From an uncultured Clostridia bacterium (GTDB lineage: Bacteria > Bacillota > Clostridia > Christensenellales > Borkfalkiaceae): a stretch of DNA of 64,000 nt. The first letter of the stretch is position 1; each line of letters opens with the position of its first letter. The DNA lies in contig CASESJ010000001.1 of the NCBI GenBank assembly GCA_949290575.1, forward strand, positions 434,001-498,000, read 5' to 3'. A program made the translations under genes and the position numbers. This document shows positions 1 through 8,077 of this stretch, one piece after another. Under the pieces are notes generated by a model that worked only from the letters and a program-made list of their open reading frames with translations, had not been told where the DNA came from and ran no database searches.

Positions 1-216
1 GACAAAGACATTCTCGATATCCGCCGTATCGACGGCAATCGTCATTCCGCCGAAGCCGACTATTTCCTCCCCCTCGGTCGCAACATAACCGACAAACGCG
101 GGGTTTTCATAGCAGGACGCAAACACGCGGTAGCTCCACAAGTCATTTGAAAAACACTGCTTTTCAAGCTCGGCAAGCGCGAGGATATCCTCAAAATGCC
201 ATTGGCGGATAGTCAT
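1..216 (-). CDS. rimI: Ribosomal-protein-alanine N-acetyltransferase RimI (partial, N-terminal 72 residues)
   Basis: The 72 visible residues begin MTIRQWHFEDILALAELEK and continue through a GNAT-type segment (NPAFVGYVATEGEEIVGFGGM) with the spacing typical of RimI. The family transfers acetyl from acetyl-CoA to the N-terminus of ribosomal protein S18 in the cytoplasm. The gene runs off the left edge, so the acetyl-CoA loop is not seen. Its ATG overlaps the tsaB stop (ATGA at 213-216), so the two are translationally coupled. The order tsaE-tsaB-rimI is common in Bacillota and supports the call over other GNAT families. Confidence 0.85.
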   Translation of the reverse strand, partial: MTIRQWHFEDILALAELEKQCFSNDLWSYRVFASCYENPAFVGYVATEGEEIVGFGGMTIAVDTADIENVFV

Positions 217-818
217 TTCCTCGCCTCCTCCGCCTGACTTTTGCGGACGTACAGCGCGTGTATCGTATCGGTAAGATTATCAGAAAGAGCGCGCACGGCA
301 TTGAGAAGACAATCGCCCGCATTGAGCTTTATATAGTTTTTCAAAGGCAAATCTTCGAAGCCGTAGATATCAACGCCCAACTCCTCCACCCTTTCAGCCG
401 ATATGTAGCAGGGCGCAAGAGTGATTTTTTTATGCTCGTCGTAGCCGCAGACGTAGTACATATTGTGCATGGCGTCTATCGCTACGACGAAGGGGTTAAG
501 ACTATTTACATTGTATGCCACAAGGTCGAACGAAGTTACGCCCAGCAGCTTTTTGCCCGTTGCAAAAGCCATTCCTTTGGCTGCGGATATGCCTATCCTT
601 ATGCCCGTGAACGAGCCTGGTCCCGTGACCGCAGCAAAGAACGAGCAGTCGGCAGGCGTCATTCCCGCCTCTTTCAACGCCTCGTCTATTTCGGACATCA
701 GTATGACCGAATGCCTCATTGCACATTCGCCCGTATACCGGCAGACGACTTTATCGCCGTGCTTTGCTATGACCGTAAGATATTTCGAAGAAGTATCCAC
801 AGCCAGAAAATCAGTCAT
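213..818 (-). CDS. tsaB: tRNA threonylcarbamoyladenosine biosynthesis protein TsaB
   Basis: 201 residues from the ATG at 818; a TTG two codons upstream (824) is possible but sits too close to the GAGG at -10. TsaB is the inactive ASKHA-fold partner of TsaD in the complex that adds threonylcarbamoyl to A37 of ANN-decoding tRNAs. Visible signatures are the N-terminal FLAVDTSS phosphate loop and the family hallmark GPGSFTGIRIG around residue 70. Length is slightly below the usual 220-230, with a short C-terminal part. It overlaps tsaE upstream and rimI downstream by a few bases, so the three form one operon. Confidence 0.95.
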   Translation of the reverse strand: MTDFLAVDTSSKYLTVIAKHGDKVVCRYTGECAMRHSVILMSEIDEALKEAGMTPADCSFFAAVTGPGSFTGIRIGISAAKGMAFATGKKLLGVTSFDLVAYNVNSLNPFVVAIDAMHNMYYVCGYDEHKKITLAPCYISAERVEELGVDIYGFEDLPLKNYIKLNAGDCLLNAVRALSDNLTDTIHALYVRKSQAEEARK

Positions 819-1215
819 GCTCAATCATCCTCGCGTTTTCGGAAATTTTGGTTATAGTAACTTTTTTGTACTTTTCGGGAAGGACGTCAATTATATTGCT
901 CGCCCATTCTATGAGGCATATGCCGTCGGCATAGAAATAATCGCAGAGCCCCAGAGCTTCCGCCTGCTCGCCGCAGCTTAAGCGGTAACAGTCGTAGTGG
1001 TATAACTTGCCGCCGTAATCGTTCATATACGCATATGTGGGCGAAGTGATTTCTTCGGTTATTCCCAGCCCGAGGGCGACGCCCTTGGCAAATACCGTCT
1101 TGCCCGCGCCCATTTCCCCGTCAAGCACGACTACGTCGCCGCTCTTTAAAGACTTTGCATAATGTTCGGCGAAGCGCAGCGTCTGCTCTTCGCCCCGAGA
1201 AATAAAACTTGCCAT
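811..1215 (-). CDS. tsaE: tRNA threonylcarbamoyladenosine biosynthesis ATPase TsaE
   Basis: 134 residues. TsaE is the small P-loop ATPase that drives turnover of the TsaB-TsaD complex in t6A synthesis. The Walker A motif GEMGAGKT lies at residues 33-40, followed by the family block ITSPTYAYMNDY and the LIEWASNI motif near residue 103. First gene of tsaE-tsaB-rimI. No Shine-Dalgarno precedes the ATG. Instead a -10 box ends 8 bases upstream, so the transcript probably starts at or within two bases of the start codon (see promoter 1224-1252). Confidence 0.95.
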   Translation of the reverse strand: MASFISRGEEQTLRFAEHYAKSLKSGDVVVLDGEMGAGKTVFAKGVALGLGITEEITSPTYAYMNDYGGKLYHYDCYRLSCGEQAEALGLCDYFYADGICLIEWASNIIDVLPEKYKKVTITKISENARMIEHD

Positions 1216-1223
1216 ACGCTTAT

Positions 1224-1252
1224 ATTATAACGCGCACGGCAAGTTTTTGCAA
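1224..1252 (-). promoter_or_regulatory. Promoter of the tsaE operon, nearly leaderless
   Basis: On the minus strand TTGCAA (1247-1252) is followed after 17 bases by TATAAT (1224-1229). The expected start site is about 1217, two bases before the tsaE ATG at 1215. No room is left for a ribosome binding site. Confidence 0.75.
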
Positions 1253-1285
1253 TAATATAGAGTTTGTTTTTTTTAAAGACAGAAC

Positions 1286-1945
1286 TCAGAACTTCTTTAA
1301 AAGCCAGGAAACTCTCTTGTACAAAAGCACGGTTATTATGCTGACAGCCACTCCCTTTATGAGGTTGAATAAAATTATATACCACCACAGCGAGTTGAAT
1401 GCCGCCTCTGCGCCGTCCTTCATATACAGAGGGAAGTTGATATATCTGTTAGCGATAAGTCCCATCGCTATCTGAAGAATGCAGCCCGCAATGAGTGTGA
1501 GAATTACAACCTTTATGCCCTTTTTATAGCGGTATACAAGTGTAGGCACTATCACAAAGCTGAATGTGATTAAAAAGTTCGCAATTTCTCCCACGCCGCC
1601 CGTGGACGTATCTATGAGGCACAAAAGCTCTTTTACGAGGCTTATGACTATAGCCGCGACAGGTCCGTACATGAAGCCGCCGAGCAGTATGAAGACATTG
1701 GCGAAATCAAGCTGAAGGAAGGGTGCTGCGGGGAATACGGGGAATTCGAGGAATGTCACCACATATGCGAGCGCGGAAAACATTGCCATTTTGGCAACTC
1801 TCGACGCGCAGAAATACGCCTTACCCTTCTTTCTGTCTGCGGGTATTTCTTTTTGCTTGTCGTCACACGCCTCATTCGTCTGACAAGTTTCGGTTGCGGG
1901 GATATCGCTGTCGAGCTGTTCCGCCGCGGAATTGTTCTGTTCCAT
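1286..1945 (-). CDS. ribU: ECF transporter riboflavin S-component (RibU-like)
   Basis: 219 residues. RibU is the substrate-binding membrane subunit of an energy-coupling-factor transporter that imports riboflavin with a shared EcfA-EcfA'-EcfT module (not in this window). Residues 1-45 are a polar, acidic cytosolic tail that most RibU proteins lack. After it come about six hydrophobic helices, with the RibU-like block FPAAPFLQLDFANVFILLGG near residue 72 and KELLCLIDTSTGGVGEIANF near 105. The FMN riboswitch upstream fixes the substrate class as riboflavin or FMN precursors. AAGGAG nine bases before the ATG supports the start. Confidence 0.93.
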   Translation of the reverse strand: MEQNNSAAEQLDSDIPATETCQTNEACDDKQKEIPADRKKGKAYFCASRVAKMAMFSALAYVVTFLEFPVFPAAPFLQLDFANVFILLGGFMYGPVAAIVISLVKELLCLIDTSTGGVGEIANFLITFSFVIVPTLVYRYKKGIKVVILTLIAGCILQIAMGLIANRYINFPLYMKDGAEAAFNSLWWYIILFNLIKGVAVSIITVLLYKRVSWLLKKF

Positions 1946-1991
1946 ATTAAAGAACTCCTTAAAATTTATTTTTTAAAGCAATTCTTTGTTG

Positions 1992-2026
1992 AAAAACGCC
2001 CCGCAAACATCCTGTTTACGGGGGCG
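1992..2026 (-). terminator. Second terminator of the FMN riboswitch platform
   Basis: Minus-strand hairpin with arms at 2015-2026 and 1997-2008 (one bulge and one wobble pair), loop of about 5, followed by TTTTTC. It lies between the first terminator and ribU. Its 3' arm can also pair with the 5' arm of the first hairpin. Confidence 0.6.
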
Positions 2027-2046
2027 CAGAAAAGCTGTTGTCTTAT

Positions 2047-2074
2047 ATAAAACGCCCCGCAAAAATGCGGGGCG
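2047..2074 (-). terminator. First terminator of the FMN riboswitch platform
   Basis: Perfect minus-strand hairpin with CGCCCCGC arms at 2053-2074 around an AT loop, followed by TTTTATATAA. It starts 26 bases after the aptamer and is the probable FMN-dependent off switch for ribU. Confidence 0.8.
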
Positions 2075-2100
2075 ACAGTATACAAAACTGCTGAAAAAAA

Positions 2101-2231
2101 ATTCTTTTTCCATCCGGACTGTACCGTCGGTTTCGGATTTGCACCGAATCAGGAAAGCTGAAAGCTTTCGTCGCAGACTTATGTTAAAAACAATCACTGC
2201 CGGTGAGGAATTGCGCCTCGCCCCAAAGAAT
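2101..2231 (-). promoter_or_regulatory. FMN riboswitch (RFN element)
   Basis: The minus strand has the conserved RFN blocks in order: P1 arm ATTCTTT, the GGGGC turn, ATTCCTCACCGGCAGT, the GATTCGGTGCAAATCCGA block, ACGGTACAGTCCGGATG, and the closing P1 arm AAAGAAT. FMN binding should favour the terminators downstream and reduce RibU when flavin is sufficient. It lies between a consensus promoter and ribU. Confidence 0.95.
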
Positions 2232-2249
2232 ACTTTAAATTGTATTTTT

Positions 2250-2278
2250 ATTATATATTCATAAACGGCGCATGTCAA
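2250..2278 (-). promoter_or_regulatory. Promoter of the FMN riboswitch-ribU transcript
   Basis: Fully consensus sigma-A promoter on the minus strand: TTGACA (2273-2278), 17-base spacer, TATAAT (2250-2255). The transcript would start about 10 bases before the aptamer. Confidence 0.9.
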
Positions 2279-2342
2279 CAGTTTCACGCGCCGTCCGATA
2301 TATTTTTATGCAATTTCTTCGCCAAGAGACTGTGCTCAGGAA

Positions 2343-3179
2343 TTATTCGCCTGACCTGTCGAATATTACCATGAACGCGCCCTTGAAAAGAATTTTTGTG
2401 TCAAGCCAGAGCGACTGATTTTTTATATATTCGATATCAAGCTCCACCCACTTGTCGAAACTTACAGAGTTGCGGTTTTTCTGTATCTGCCAGAGACATA
2501 AAAGTCCGCCCTTTACGTCCAGCCTGTGCATCTGATAGGGCGTATACTGCTCTACTTCCGAAGGTATGGGCGGGCGGGGTCCGACTACGGACATGCTGCC
2601 GTTCAATATATTGAAAAGCTGGGGAAGTTCGTCCAAAGACAACTTTCTGAGCACTTTGCCGAACCTGGTTATGCGGGGGTCGTTCTTTATCTTGAATACA
2701 GGTCCGTCAGCCTCGTTCAGTCCCGCATCTATCAGGCTCTGCTTCTGCTCCTCCGCCCCGACGCACATGGTACGTATTTTATAGCAGTTGAAAATTTTTC
2801 CGTCTTTGCCCACCCTCTTCGATACGTAGATGGGATTGGAAAAATCTTCCAGCCACTTTATGAGTATTATTATAAGAAGTAACCACGAGAACACGACAAT
2901 TACGGCAAGCGACGATATTATGTCGCATACTCTCTTTGTAAAGAGATACAGTCCGTAAGCTGCGCCCTTCTTCCTTATGGGAACATACTCTTCATCGCCC
3001 ACGCAACGGATAAAATCTCCGCTGTTTACGACACGCAAGCCAATGCAGGGCATTGCGGCAGCGTCTGCCGCAGCCTGCTCCTCTGCTGCCTCGTCAGGAC
3101 AATCTTTATTAAGTTGTACGTCGTCGTCCGACGCTTCCGCACATTCGCGCGACGTAAATTTGCGTTCGTCGTTGTTCAT
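2343..3179 (-). CDS. Sugar transferase (polyprenyl-phosphate phosphoglycosyl transferase), PglC/WbaP-like
   Basis: 278 residues. Monotopic phosphoglycosyl transferases move a sugar-phosphate from a UDP-sugar to undecaprenyl phosphate and start glycan assembly on the inner leaflet. After an acidic disordered tail (residues 1-70) and one hydrophobic segment (about 90-110) come the family blocks KIRTM, DPRITRFGKVLRKLSLDELP with the catalytic Asp-Glu pair, and GSMSVVGPRPP. Last gene of the glycan cluster, paralogous to the gene at 9119-9946 at the other end. A 221-base AT-rich gap with its own promoter separates it from the gene upstream. The sugar cannot be told from sequence. Confidence 0.9.
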   Translation of the reverse strand: MNNDERKFTSRECAEASDDDVQLNKDCPDEAAEEQAAADAAAMPCIGLRVVNSGDFIRCVGDEEYVPIRKKGAAYGLYLFTKRVCDIISSLAVIVVFSWLLLIIILIKWLEDFSNPIYVSKRVGKDGKIFNCYKIRTMCVGAEEQKQSLIDAGLNEADGPVFKIKNDPRITRFGKVLRKLSLDELPQLFNILNGSMSVVGPRPPIPSEVEQYTPYQMHRLDVKGGLLCLWQIQKNRNSVSFDKWVELDIEYIKNQSLWLDTKILFKGAFMVIFDRSGE

Positions 3180-3230
3180 TTGTTATTTTTTTCCCCGGTC
3201 TGTGCCAATTATTTTTTATCTGTCTGTTTT

Positions 3231-3259
3231 ATTTTACCATACCCTCGCGCTATCCGCAA
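3231..3259 (-). promoter_or_regulatory. Internal promoter for the last sugar transferase
   Basis: Minus strand: TTGCGG (3254-3259), 17-base spacer, TAAAAT (3231-3236), with TGG just before the -10 (extended -10). The 3180-3400 gap is otherwise AT-rich and without an ORF. Confidence 0.55.
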
Positions 3260-3400
3260 GAATATAATTGATAATTTTGACCTGTTTTTGCACTTTTCCC
3301 GTTATTATACACAGTTTGCGTTTTTGTCGACAAAATTATATAAGGTAATATATTCTTTAATCTTTCGGGTTATACGGCAAATTTTGTTCTGCACAGAATA

Positions 3401-4153
3401 CTATCTGAGTTTTTTATGCGCCTTATATATATCGTAATAGGGTTTTTGCCTGAGCCCCTGCTTGTGTCCGAGATAGGATATGAGCTTGCGGGGAAGCAAC
3501 TTTTTCAGGATGCGCTTGTAAAGCGGAACGTTTTTATTGTCGTTCCACGAGCCGTAACAATGATGTTCGGCATATCCGCCGCCGCTCTTTTTGTTTATCT
3601 GATAGCGTTCGAAATAGTCCTTGGGATAAATCTCTATGCCGCCGTCGAGAGACTGCCTTGTGCCGTTCAGTCTGAACTTGGGGTAATTCTTTAAAAAGTA
3701 TCCCGTTATCCAGTCGTTGCTGACGGTGAAGTCGCCCTTTTCTTCGTAATCTTTTTCAAGCTGCGCCAGCCATTCGAGCATTATAGGATTGCCCTTTTCA
3801 CTGCCTATGAGCGCGGTGCCCATGGACGAGTCTATGAAAAAGCCCATGAACATAGTGCAATCCAGAAATCCGTCGAGATTTTTCAAAAGCTCCACGTCGG
3901 TGTCTATATATATTCCGCCGAAACGATAGAGCACCGTAAAGCGGAAATAATCGCTTAAAAAGCCGTACTTCTTCCTCGCTATGGCGTCCCTGACGAACAG
4001 ACTGTCGTCAAGGTATGGCGCGAACGCTTCGTCGTCCCATAATACAACCTGATAGTCGGGGTGAAGTTTCTTCCAGCCCTCAATGTAGTTTTTCTGCTCT
4101 TCGGGCATCTGCCCTTTGCCGAGCCAGCAGGCATGTATGGTCTTAGGTATCAT
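3401..4153 (-). CDS. Glycosyltransferase with DXD motif (GT32-like, capsular polysaccharide synthesis type)
   Basis: 250 residues. The start IPKTIHACWLGKGQMPEEQ, the block LSDYFRFTVLYRFGGIYIDTDVE with the metal-binding DxD (about residue 80) and the late HHCYGSWND match the Gly_transf_sug family that adds hexoses from nucleotide sugars to glycans. No membrane segment, so probably cytosolic or peripheral. It follows the GT8 gene by 12 bases in the same operon. Donor and acceptor are unknown. The context suggests side-residue addition to the lipid-linked repeat started by the sugar transferases. Confidence 0.85.
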   Translation of the reverse strand: MIPKTIHACWLGKGQMPEEQKNYIEGWKKLHPDYQVVLWDDEAFAPYLDDSLFVRDAIARKKYGFLSDYFRFTVLYRFGGIYIDTDVELLKNLDGFLDCTMFMGFFIDSSMGTALIGSEKGNPIMLEWLAQLEKDYEEKGDFTVSNDWITGYFLKNYPKFRLNGTRQSLDGGIEIYPKDYFERYQINKKSGGGYAEHHCYGSWNDNKNVPLYKRILKKLLPRKLISYLGHKQGLRQKPYYDIYKAHKKLR

Positions 4154-4165
4154 AATTCATTTAAT

Positions 4166-5023
4166 TTAAATATAGCTTAAAATGAGCTTGATCTGCGCAA
4201 AGATATTGCGCCTCTTTGCAAAATTTATCCCCCAACGCTCCGCACACTCGTCATAGTGCGCCCTGAAAAGGCGGTAACTCTTGCCGATATAGTTGCTCTT
4301 CCACGGCTTCCAGTTGGCATAGTGCACAACAACCGCCTCCCTTTCGCCCTCGTGAACAAAGATGTCTTTAACGCTCTTATAAGTCGTATGATAGTTGTAT
4401 TTTTCCTCTAAATAAGTGCAGTCCGCACTGTAGAAATGATTTAAAATATCCTGGTCGTGCCAGCGTATGTCTCCGCCGCTTTGACGGATATATTCTATCA
4501 TTTTTTCGAGGGGCACAATCTTTTCCCTGTGGGAAAAATCGAACATCATCACGCCAGAATTGAAATATGTGTGCTCGCCGCCCGTAATCTTTTTTACGTG
4601 CTCGCGGCGTTTGTTGTTTATCTTAAGGTCGGGCACTGCCGAGATGAACGTTGAATATTCCCTTTCAAAAAGACTGACTATGTCGCCCTTTACGATTATA
4701 TCGCAATCGAGATACAGCACCTTTTCGTCCGTCTCTGTGCAATAGGGAATGAGCAGTTTATCGTATGCAGTATAGGCATTGTCGTAACTCATTTTCGGAA
4801 GTCCCGAAAAGACGCTTTCATCTGCGTCTGTGAAGGAAATTTCGCTGCCGAGTTCTTCGACTATGCCGGAAAGATACTCCCTTTCCTCCTGCGTGAGCGA
4901 ATTTGTAAGAAGGTGAACGCTGAACGGGACGCCGGGGTTGCTCTTCACCAGCGAGCTGAAAGTGACGACAAACTGTCCCTTATAATTCGAGTTGATTACA
5001 AAAGCGAGATTAATTTTTTTCAT
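4166..5023 (-). CDS. Family 8 glycosyltransferase
   Basis: 285 residues. The N-terminal LAFVINSNYKGQFVVTFSSL, the metal site KVLYLDCDIIVKGDI (DxD near residue 104), NSGVMMFDF and HDQDILNHFY are all classic GT8 blocks. GT8 enzymes are retaining transferases that often add glucose or galactose to cell-surface glycans. Its start overlaps the end of the GT4 gene by 14 bases, indicating coupled translation. The C-terminal 40 residues are basic and may hold it at the membrane. The substrate is not predictable. Confidence 0.88.
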   Translation of the reverse strand: MKKINLAFVINSNYKGQFVVTFSSLVKSNPGVPFSVHLLTNSLTQEEREYLSGIVEELGSEISFTDADESVFSGLPKMSYDNAYTAYDKLLIPYCTETDEKVLYLDCDIIVKGDIVSLFEREYSTFISAVPDLKINNKRREHVKKITGGEHTYFNSGVMMFDFSHREKIVPLEKMIEYIRQSGGDIRWHDQDILNHFYSADCTYLEEKYNYHTTYKSVKDIFVHEGEREAVVVHYANWKPWKSNYIGKSYRLFRAHYDECAERWGINFAKRRNIFAQIKLILSYI

Positions 5024-6158
5024 CTTTTAAATTATCGAGCGACTGAAAGAGCTGAATTACGTTCTCTCTGAACCTGGCGAACGTGAACAGCTCGTCCACC
5101 CTCTTTGCAGCGTTTTTTCCGAGGCGGGCGCGCAGCTTTTTGTCCTCCCCCAGCGTCTTTATCGCCTGCGCAAACGCCTCAGCGTTGCGGTTTTCCACCT
5201 CGAGACCCGTCACATCTTTGAGATTGACATAGTTTACGCCGCTGCCCTCTATAGTGAAAGTTACGGCGGGTTTGCCGAACGACATAGCCTCTGCAAGCGC
5301 GAGACCGAACGCCTCGTTTTTGGTTATCGAGGGGAAACAGTAAATATCGCAGGCAGACATGTATGCCTTGAGCTCTTCGTCGGATATTCTGCCGAGGAAG
5401 GTTATTTTTTTATCGCCTGCGGCGAGCTTTTTAAGCTTTTCCGTCAGCTCGCCCTCTCCGCCGAGATATACCGCATACTCGTCTTCGAGCTGCGCGGAAG
5501 CCTTAATGAGATATTCATACCCCTTGTATTCTACGTGTCTGCCGACGGCGAAACAGATTATTTTATCCCTGTTGCGCTCGCGTATGCGCTTGGCGGCTGC
5601 GAGAGAATTTTTGTCCTCTTTCAGCCTCTCCCCGTTTATACAGCTTGGTATTACGGTACACTTTTCCTTATAGCGCGAAAGGAAAGGACTGCTCTGCATA
5701 TAGTTGGGCGAAGTGGTTATCACCTTGCAGGCTCTGTTTAAAAGTTTTTCTGTCTGGCTGTTGAAGAATTTGCCAAGCAGCTTTTGCTTGGTTATATCGA
5801 GGTGCCACCAAAGCACGAGGCGGCACTCGGGGTGCTTTTTGAGCTGTTTCAGAAGAATGTGCGCCACGAACGGGTTGGGATAGTGAAATACTATCGTATC
5901 GGGACAGAACTCCGCAAACTGCTTTTTAAGCAGCCTTTCGTAGGAAAAGGACAGCGACTGCGAAAACACTTTTGCAAAGCAATCCGCGCGCACGACGTCC
6001 ACGCCGTCGACCTTATCGACTTTGTCTCCGCGCTCGTGTCCGAAACAGATTACGCGCTGCTGCGCTCCCTCGGGTACGGAATTTATGATATCCCTCGCCG
6101 TCTGCTCTATGCCGCCGATATGGGGATACATGTAGTTGGGAATGTGTAAAATCTTCAT
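5010..6158 (-). CDS. Family 4 (group 1) glycosyltransferase
   Basis: 382 residues with the GT-B layout. The N-terminal NYMYPHIGGIEQTARDI is the acceptor-side glycine loop. The C-terminal half has FAVGRHVEYKGYEYLI and the donor-binding EAFGLALAEAM (E-x7-E) near residue 288. Such enzymes add mannose-like, heptose or glucose residues from NDP-sugars. Its place directly after gmhA in a heptose operon makes a heptosyltransferase role possible, but this is inference: the sequence is not of the GT9 WaaC/WaaF type. It overlaps gmhA by 4 bases. Confidence 0.88.
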   Translation of the reverse strand: MKILHIPNYMYPHIGGIEQTARDIINSVPEGAQQRVICFGHERGDKVDKVDGVDVVRADCFAKVFSQSLSFSYERLLKKQFAEFCPDTIVFHYPNPFVAHILLKQLKKHPECRLVLWWHLDITKQKLLGKFFNSQTEKLLNRACKVITTSPNYMQSSPFLSRYKEKCTVIPSCINGERLKEDKNSLAAAKRIRERNRDKIICFAVGRHVEYKGYEYLIKASAQLEDEYAVYLGGEGELTEKLKKLAAGDKKITFLGRISDEELKAYMSACDIYCFPSITKNEAFGLALAEAMSFGKPAVTFTIEGSGVNYVNLKDVTGLEVENRNAEAFAQAIKTLGEDKKLRARLGKNAAKRVDELFTFARFRENVIQLFQSLDNLKDEKN

Positions 6159-6811
6159 AACGTTCCGAAAAAGTATTCTTCCAGCATCAGGCAGAGCGCG
6201 TGATACACGGGAAGGTGGAGCTCCTGTATTTTGTAAGTTTCGCGGCAGGGAACTTTTATTATGCCGTCGGCATACGAGGCTATTCTGCCTCCTCCCTCGC
6301 CCGTGAGAGCGACAACTTTCAGTCCCTTGGCTTTAGCAGTCACCGCAGCCTGCACGACGTTTTCGGAATTGCCCGACGTGCTTATGCCCATAAACACGTC
6401 ACCCTCTTTGCCGTATCCGTAGACCTGCTGCGCAAAGGTAAGCGTGCCGCCGCCTTCGACGTCGTTGACGTACGCGGTGTTGAGGCTCTGCGCGTCGCAA
6501 AGCGAAATAGCCGGCAACGCGCCCTGAAGCTTGTCCTTAAGAATTTTAGCGCGTTCGGGGTCGATTTTTTGCAGACGTTCGCAGAACTCGCCGTCCGCAG
6601 GACGGGCAAGCACGAACGACTTCATAAGTTCCCCCACTATGTGCTGGGCGTCGGCGCAACTGCCGCCGTTGCCCGCAATGAGAAGTTTGCCTCCCCTTTC
6701 ATAGCACTCCGCAATTATGCCGAAGACATTCTTTATATTCTCTGCGCAAACGCACAGTTCGGGATAGCGTTCCGTAAGCGTATTAAGATGCTTTTGTATG
6801 TTGCTCTTCAT
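6155..6811 (-). CDS. gmhA: Sedoheptulose-7-phosphate isomerase (SIS domain)
   Basis: 218 residues. GmhA converts sedoheptulose 7-phosphate to D-glycero-D-manno-heptose 7-phosphate, the first step to nucleotide-activated heptose. SIS-domain markers are AGNGGSCADAQHIVGELMKSF (residues 46-66) and the phosphate loop GISTSGNSENVVQA. A histidine-containing ELHLPVYHALC block lies near the C-terminus. It is about 25 residues longer than E. coli GmhA because of an insert between the first block and the LPAISLCDAQ segment. It lies between the hddC-gmhB fusion and the GT4 gene, which supports the heptose role over other SIS isomerases. Confidence 0.92.
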   Translation of the reverse strand: MKSNIQKHLNTLTERYPELCVCAENIKNVFGIIAECYERGGKLLIAGNGGSCADAQHIVGELMKSFVLARPADGEFCERLQKIDPERAKILKDKLQGALPAISLCDAQSLNTAYVNDVEGGGTLTFAQQVYGYGKEGDVFMGISTSGNSENVVQAAVTAKAKGLKVVALTGEGGGRIASYADGIIKVPCRETYKIQELHLPVYHALCLMLEEYFFGTL

Positions 6812-6814
6812 ATA

Positions 6815-8077
6815 TTAACTCAGAATTTTATCTATGCATTCCGCAAGGCTTGCGCCCTCGACGTCTGCCAGCCCGCTTTTGCCTATAATCGCCGTTCTGC
6901 AGCCGCCGTTTCTGCCGCACAGCACGTCGTTTTCACCGTCGCCGACCATCCAGCTCGAATTAAGGTCGATATTGAAATCTTCTGCCGCCTTGAACAGCAT
7001 TCCCGCCTTGGGCTTGCGGCAGTCGCAGTCGATTTTATATTCGACGCGCTCGCCCTCATAGCCCTTATGCGGGTGATGGGGACAGTAATATATGCCGTCG
7101 AGATATGCCCCGTCTCTGCCAAGCAGCGTCTGCATTTTGGCATGAATTTCAAAGAGCTCACTCTCGCTGACTTCGCCACGGGCGATAACCGGCTGATTGG
7201 TAACCACTATGGCGAGATATCCGCTGTCGTTTATCCTCCTGATCGCTCCGCTTACGCCCTCAATGAGTTCGAAGTCGTCGATGTCGGTGAGAAATCCGAC
7301 ATATTTGTTGATCGTGCCGTCTCTGTCGAGAAAAATCGCCCTCTGCTTGTTCTTAAGATTGCGCGCCTGCACTCTGCCCTCTCTGAAATCGCGGCAGACG
7401 GCATAGTACCTTTCGGGCGTGCCCATATCCTTTACGTACTCGGGACTGTCGTAGGCAAACATTTTTCCGCTGCCTGCAAGAGGCTTTAAAAGCTGTCTGT
7501 CGAGGTCAACTTTCTCACCCGAGGGCTGCCCTTTGAGCAGCTCTGGAGAAATTATGTGTATGCCCGCGTTGACCCTGTTTTCAAAATAGCCTGAACGGTC
7601 GTCCTCCTTGGCGAGCCAGCGCACGACCGAGCCGTTTTTGTCGGTCACGACCAGTCCGCTGTCGTACGGGTGACTGTTGGGATGGGTGAAAAGCGTCACA
7701 AGTCCGCCCTTTTCGCGGTGATATGCTATAAATCTCGTAAAATCTATATCGAACAGCGCGTCGGCATTGAGAAGAAGAAAATCTCCGTTCAGTCTGTCCT
7801 TTATCTTATAAAGCGCGCCCGCGCTGCCGAGGGGCTGGCTTTCGTTGTAATATTCTATATGCACGCCCAGCCTGCTGCCGTCGCCGAAATATCCGGTTAT
7901 TGCGCTGCCGAGGTGTCCCACGGTTATTATCAGGTCGGTTATGCCCTGCGAGGCAAGACATTCTATCTCCCTCTCGAGAACCGGCTTGCCCGCAATGTCT
8001 ATCATGGGCTTGGGTATGTCGTTCGCAACCGAACTTATCCTCGTGCCCCTGCCGCCTGCCGCTATTACCGCCTTCAT
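6815..8077 (-). CDS. Fusion of heptose-1-phosphate nucleotidyltransferase (HddC-like) and heptose-1,7-bisphosphate 7-phosphatase (GmhB-like)
   Basis: 420 residues holding two enzymes. Residues 1-232 are a nucleotidyltransferase: AAGGRGTR (6-13), KPM, QPLGSAGAL and the NAD metal site near 104. Residues 247-420 are a HAD phosphatase: FLDRDGT with nucleophile D251 and acid D253, VVTNQP, the zinc cluster CPHHPH and CDCRKPK, and MVGDGENDV. They would catalyse removal of the 7-phosphate and then NDP transfer to heptose 1-phosphate, the last two steps to GDP-heptose. Chain order is opposite to reaction order. Overlap with hddA is 4 bases. That the nucleotide is GDP is inferred from the HddA neighbour. 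Confidence 0.9.
   Translation of the reverse strand: MKAVIAAGGRGTRISSVANDIPKPMIDIAGKPVLEREIECLASQGITDLIITVGHLGSAITGYFGDGSRLGVHIEYYNESQPLGSAGALYKIKDRLNGDFLLLNADALFDIDFTRFIAYHREKGGLVTLFTHPNSHPYDSGLVVTDKNGSVVRWLAKEDDRSGYFENRVNAGIHIISPELLKGQPSGEKVDLDRQLLKPLAGSGKMFAYDSPEYVKDMGTPERYYAVCRDFREGRVQARNLKNKQRAIFLDRDGTINKYVGFLTDIDDFELIEGVSGAIRRINDSGYLAIVVTNQPVIARGEVSESELFEIHAKMQTLLGRDGAYLDGIYYCPHHPHKGYEGERVEYKIDCDCRKPKAGMLFKAAEDFNIDLNSSWMVGDGENDVLCGRNGGCRTAIIGKSGLADVEGASLAECIDKILS

Noticed and set aside
6200..7489. Open frame of 429 codons on the plus strand
   Set aside because: It lies opposite gmhA and the hddC-gmhB fusion, both of which have clear motifs. The plus-strand translation has no domain, signal or ribosome site.
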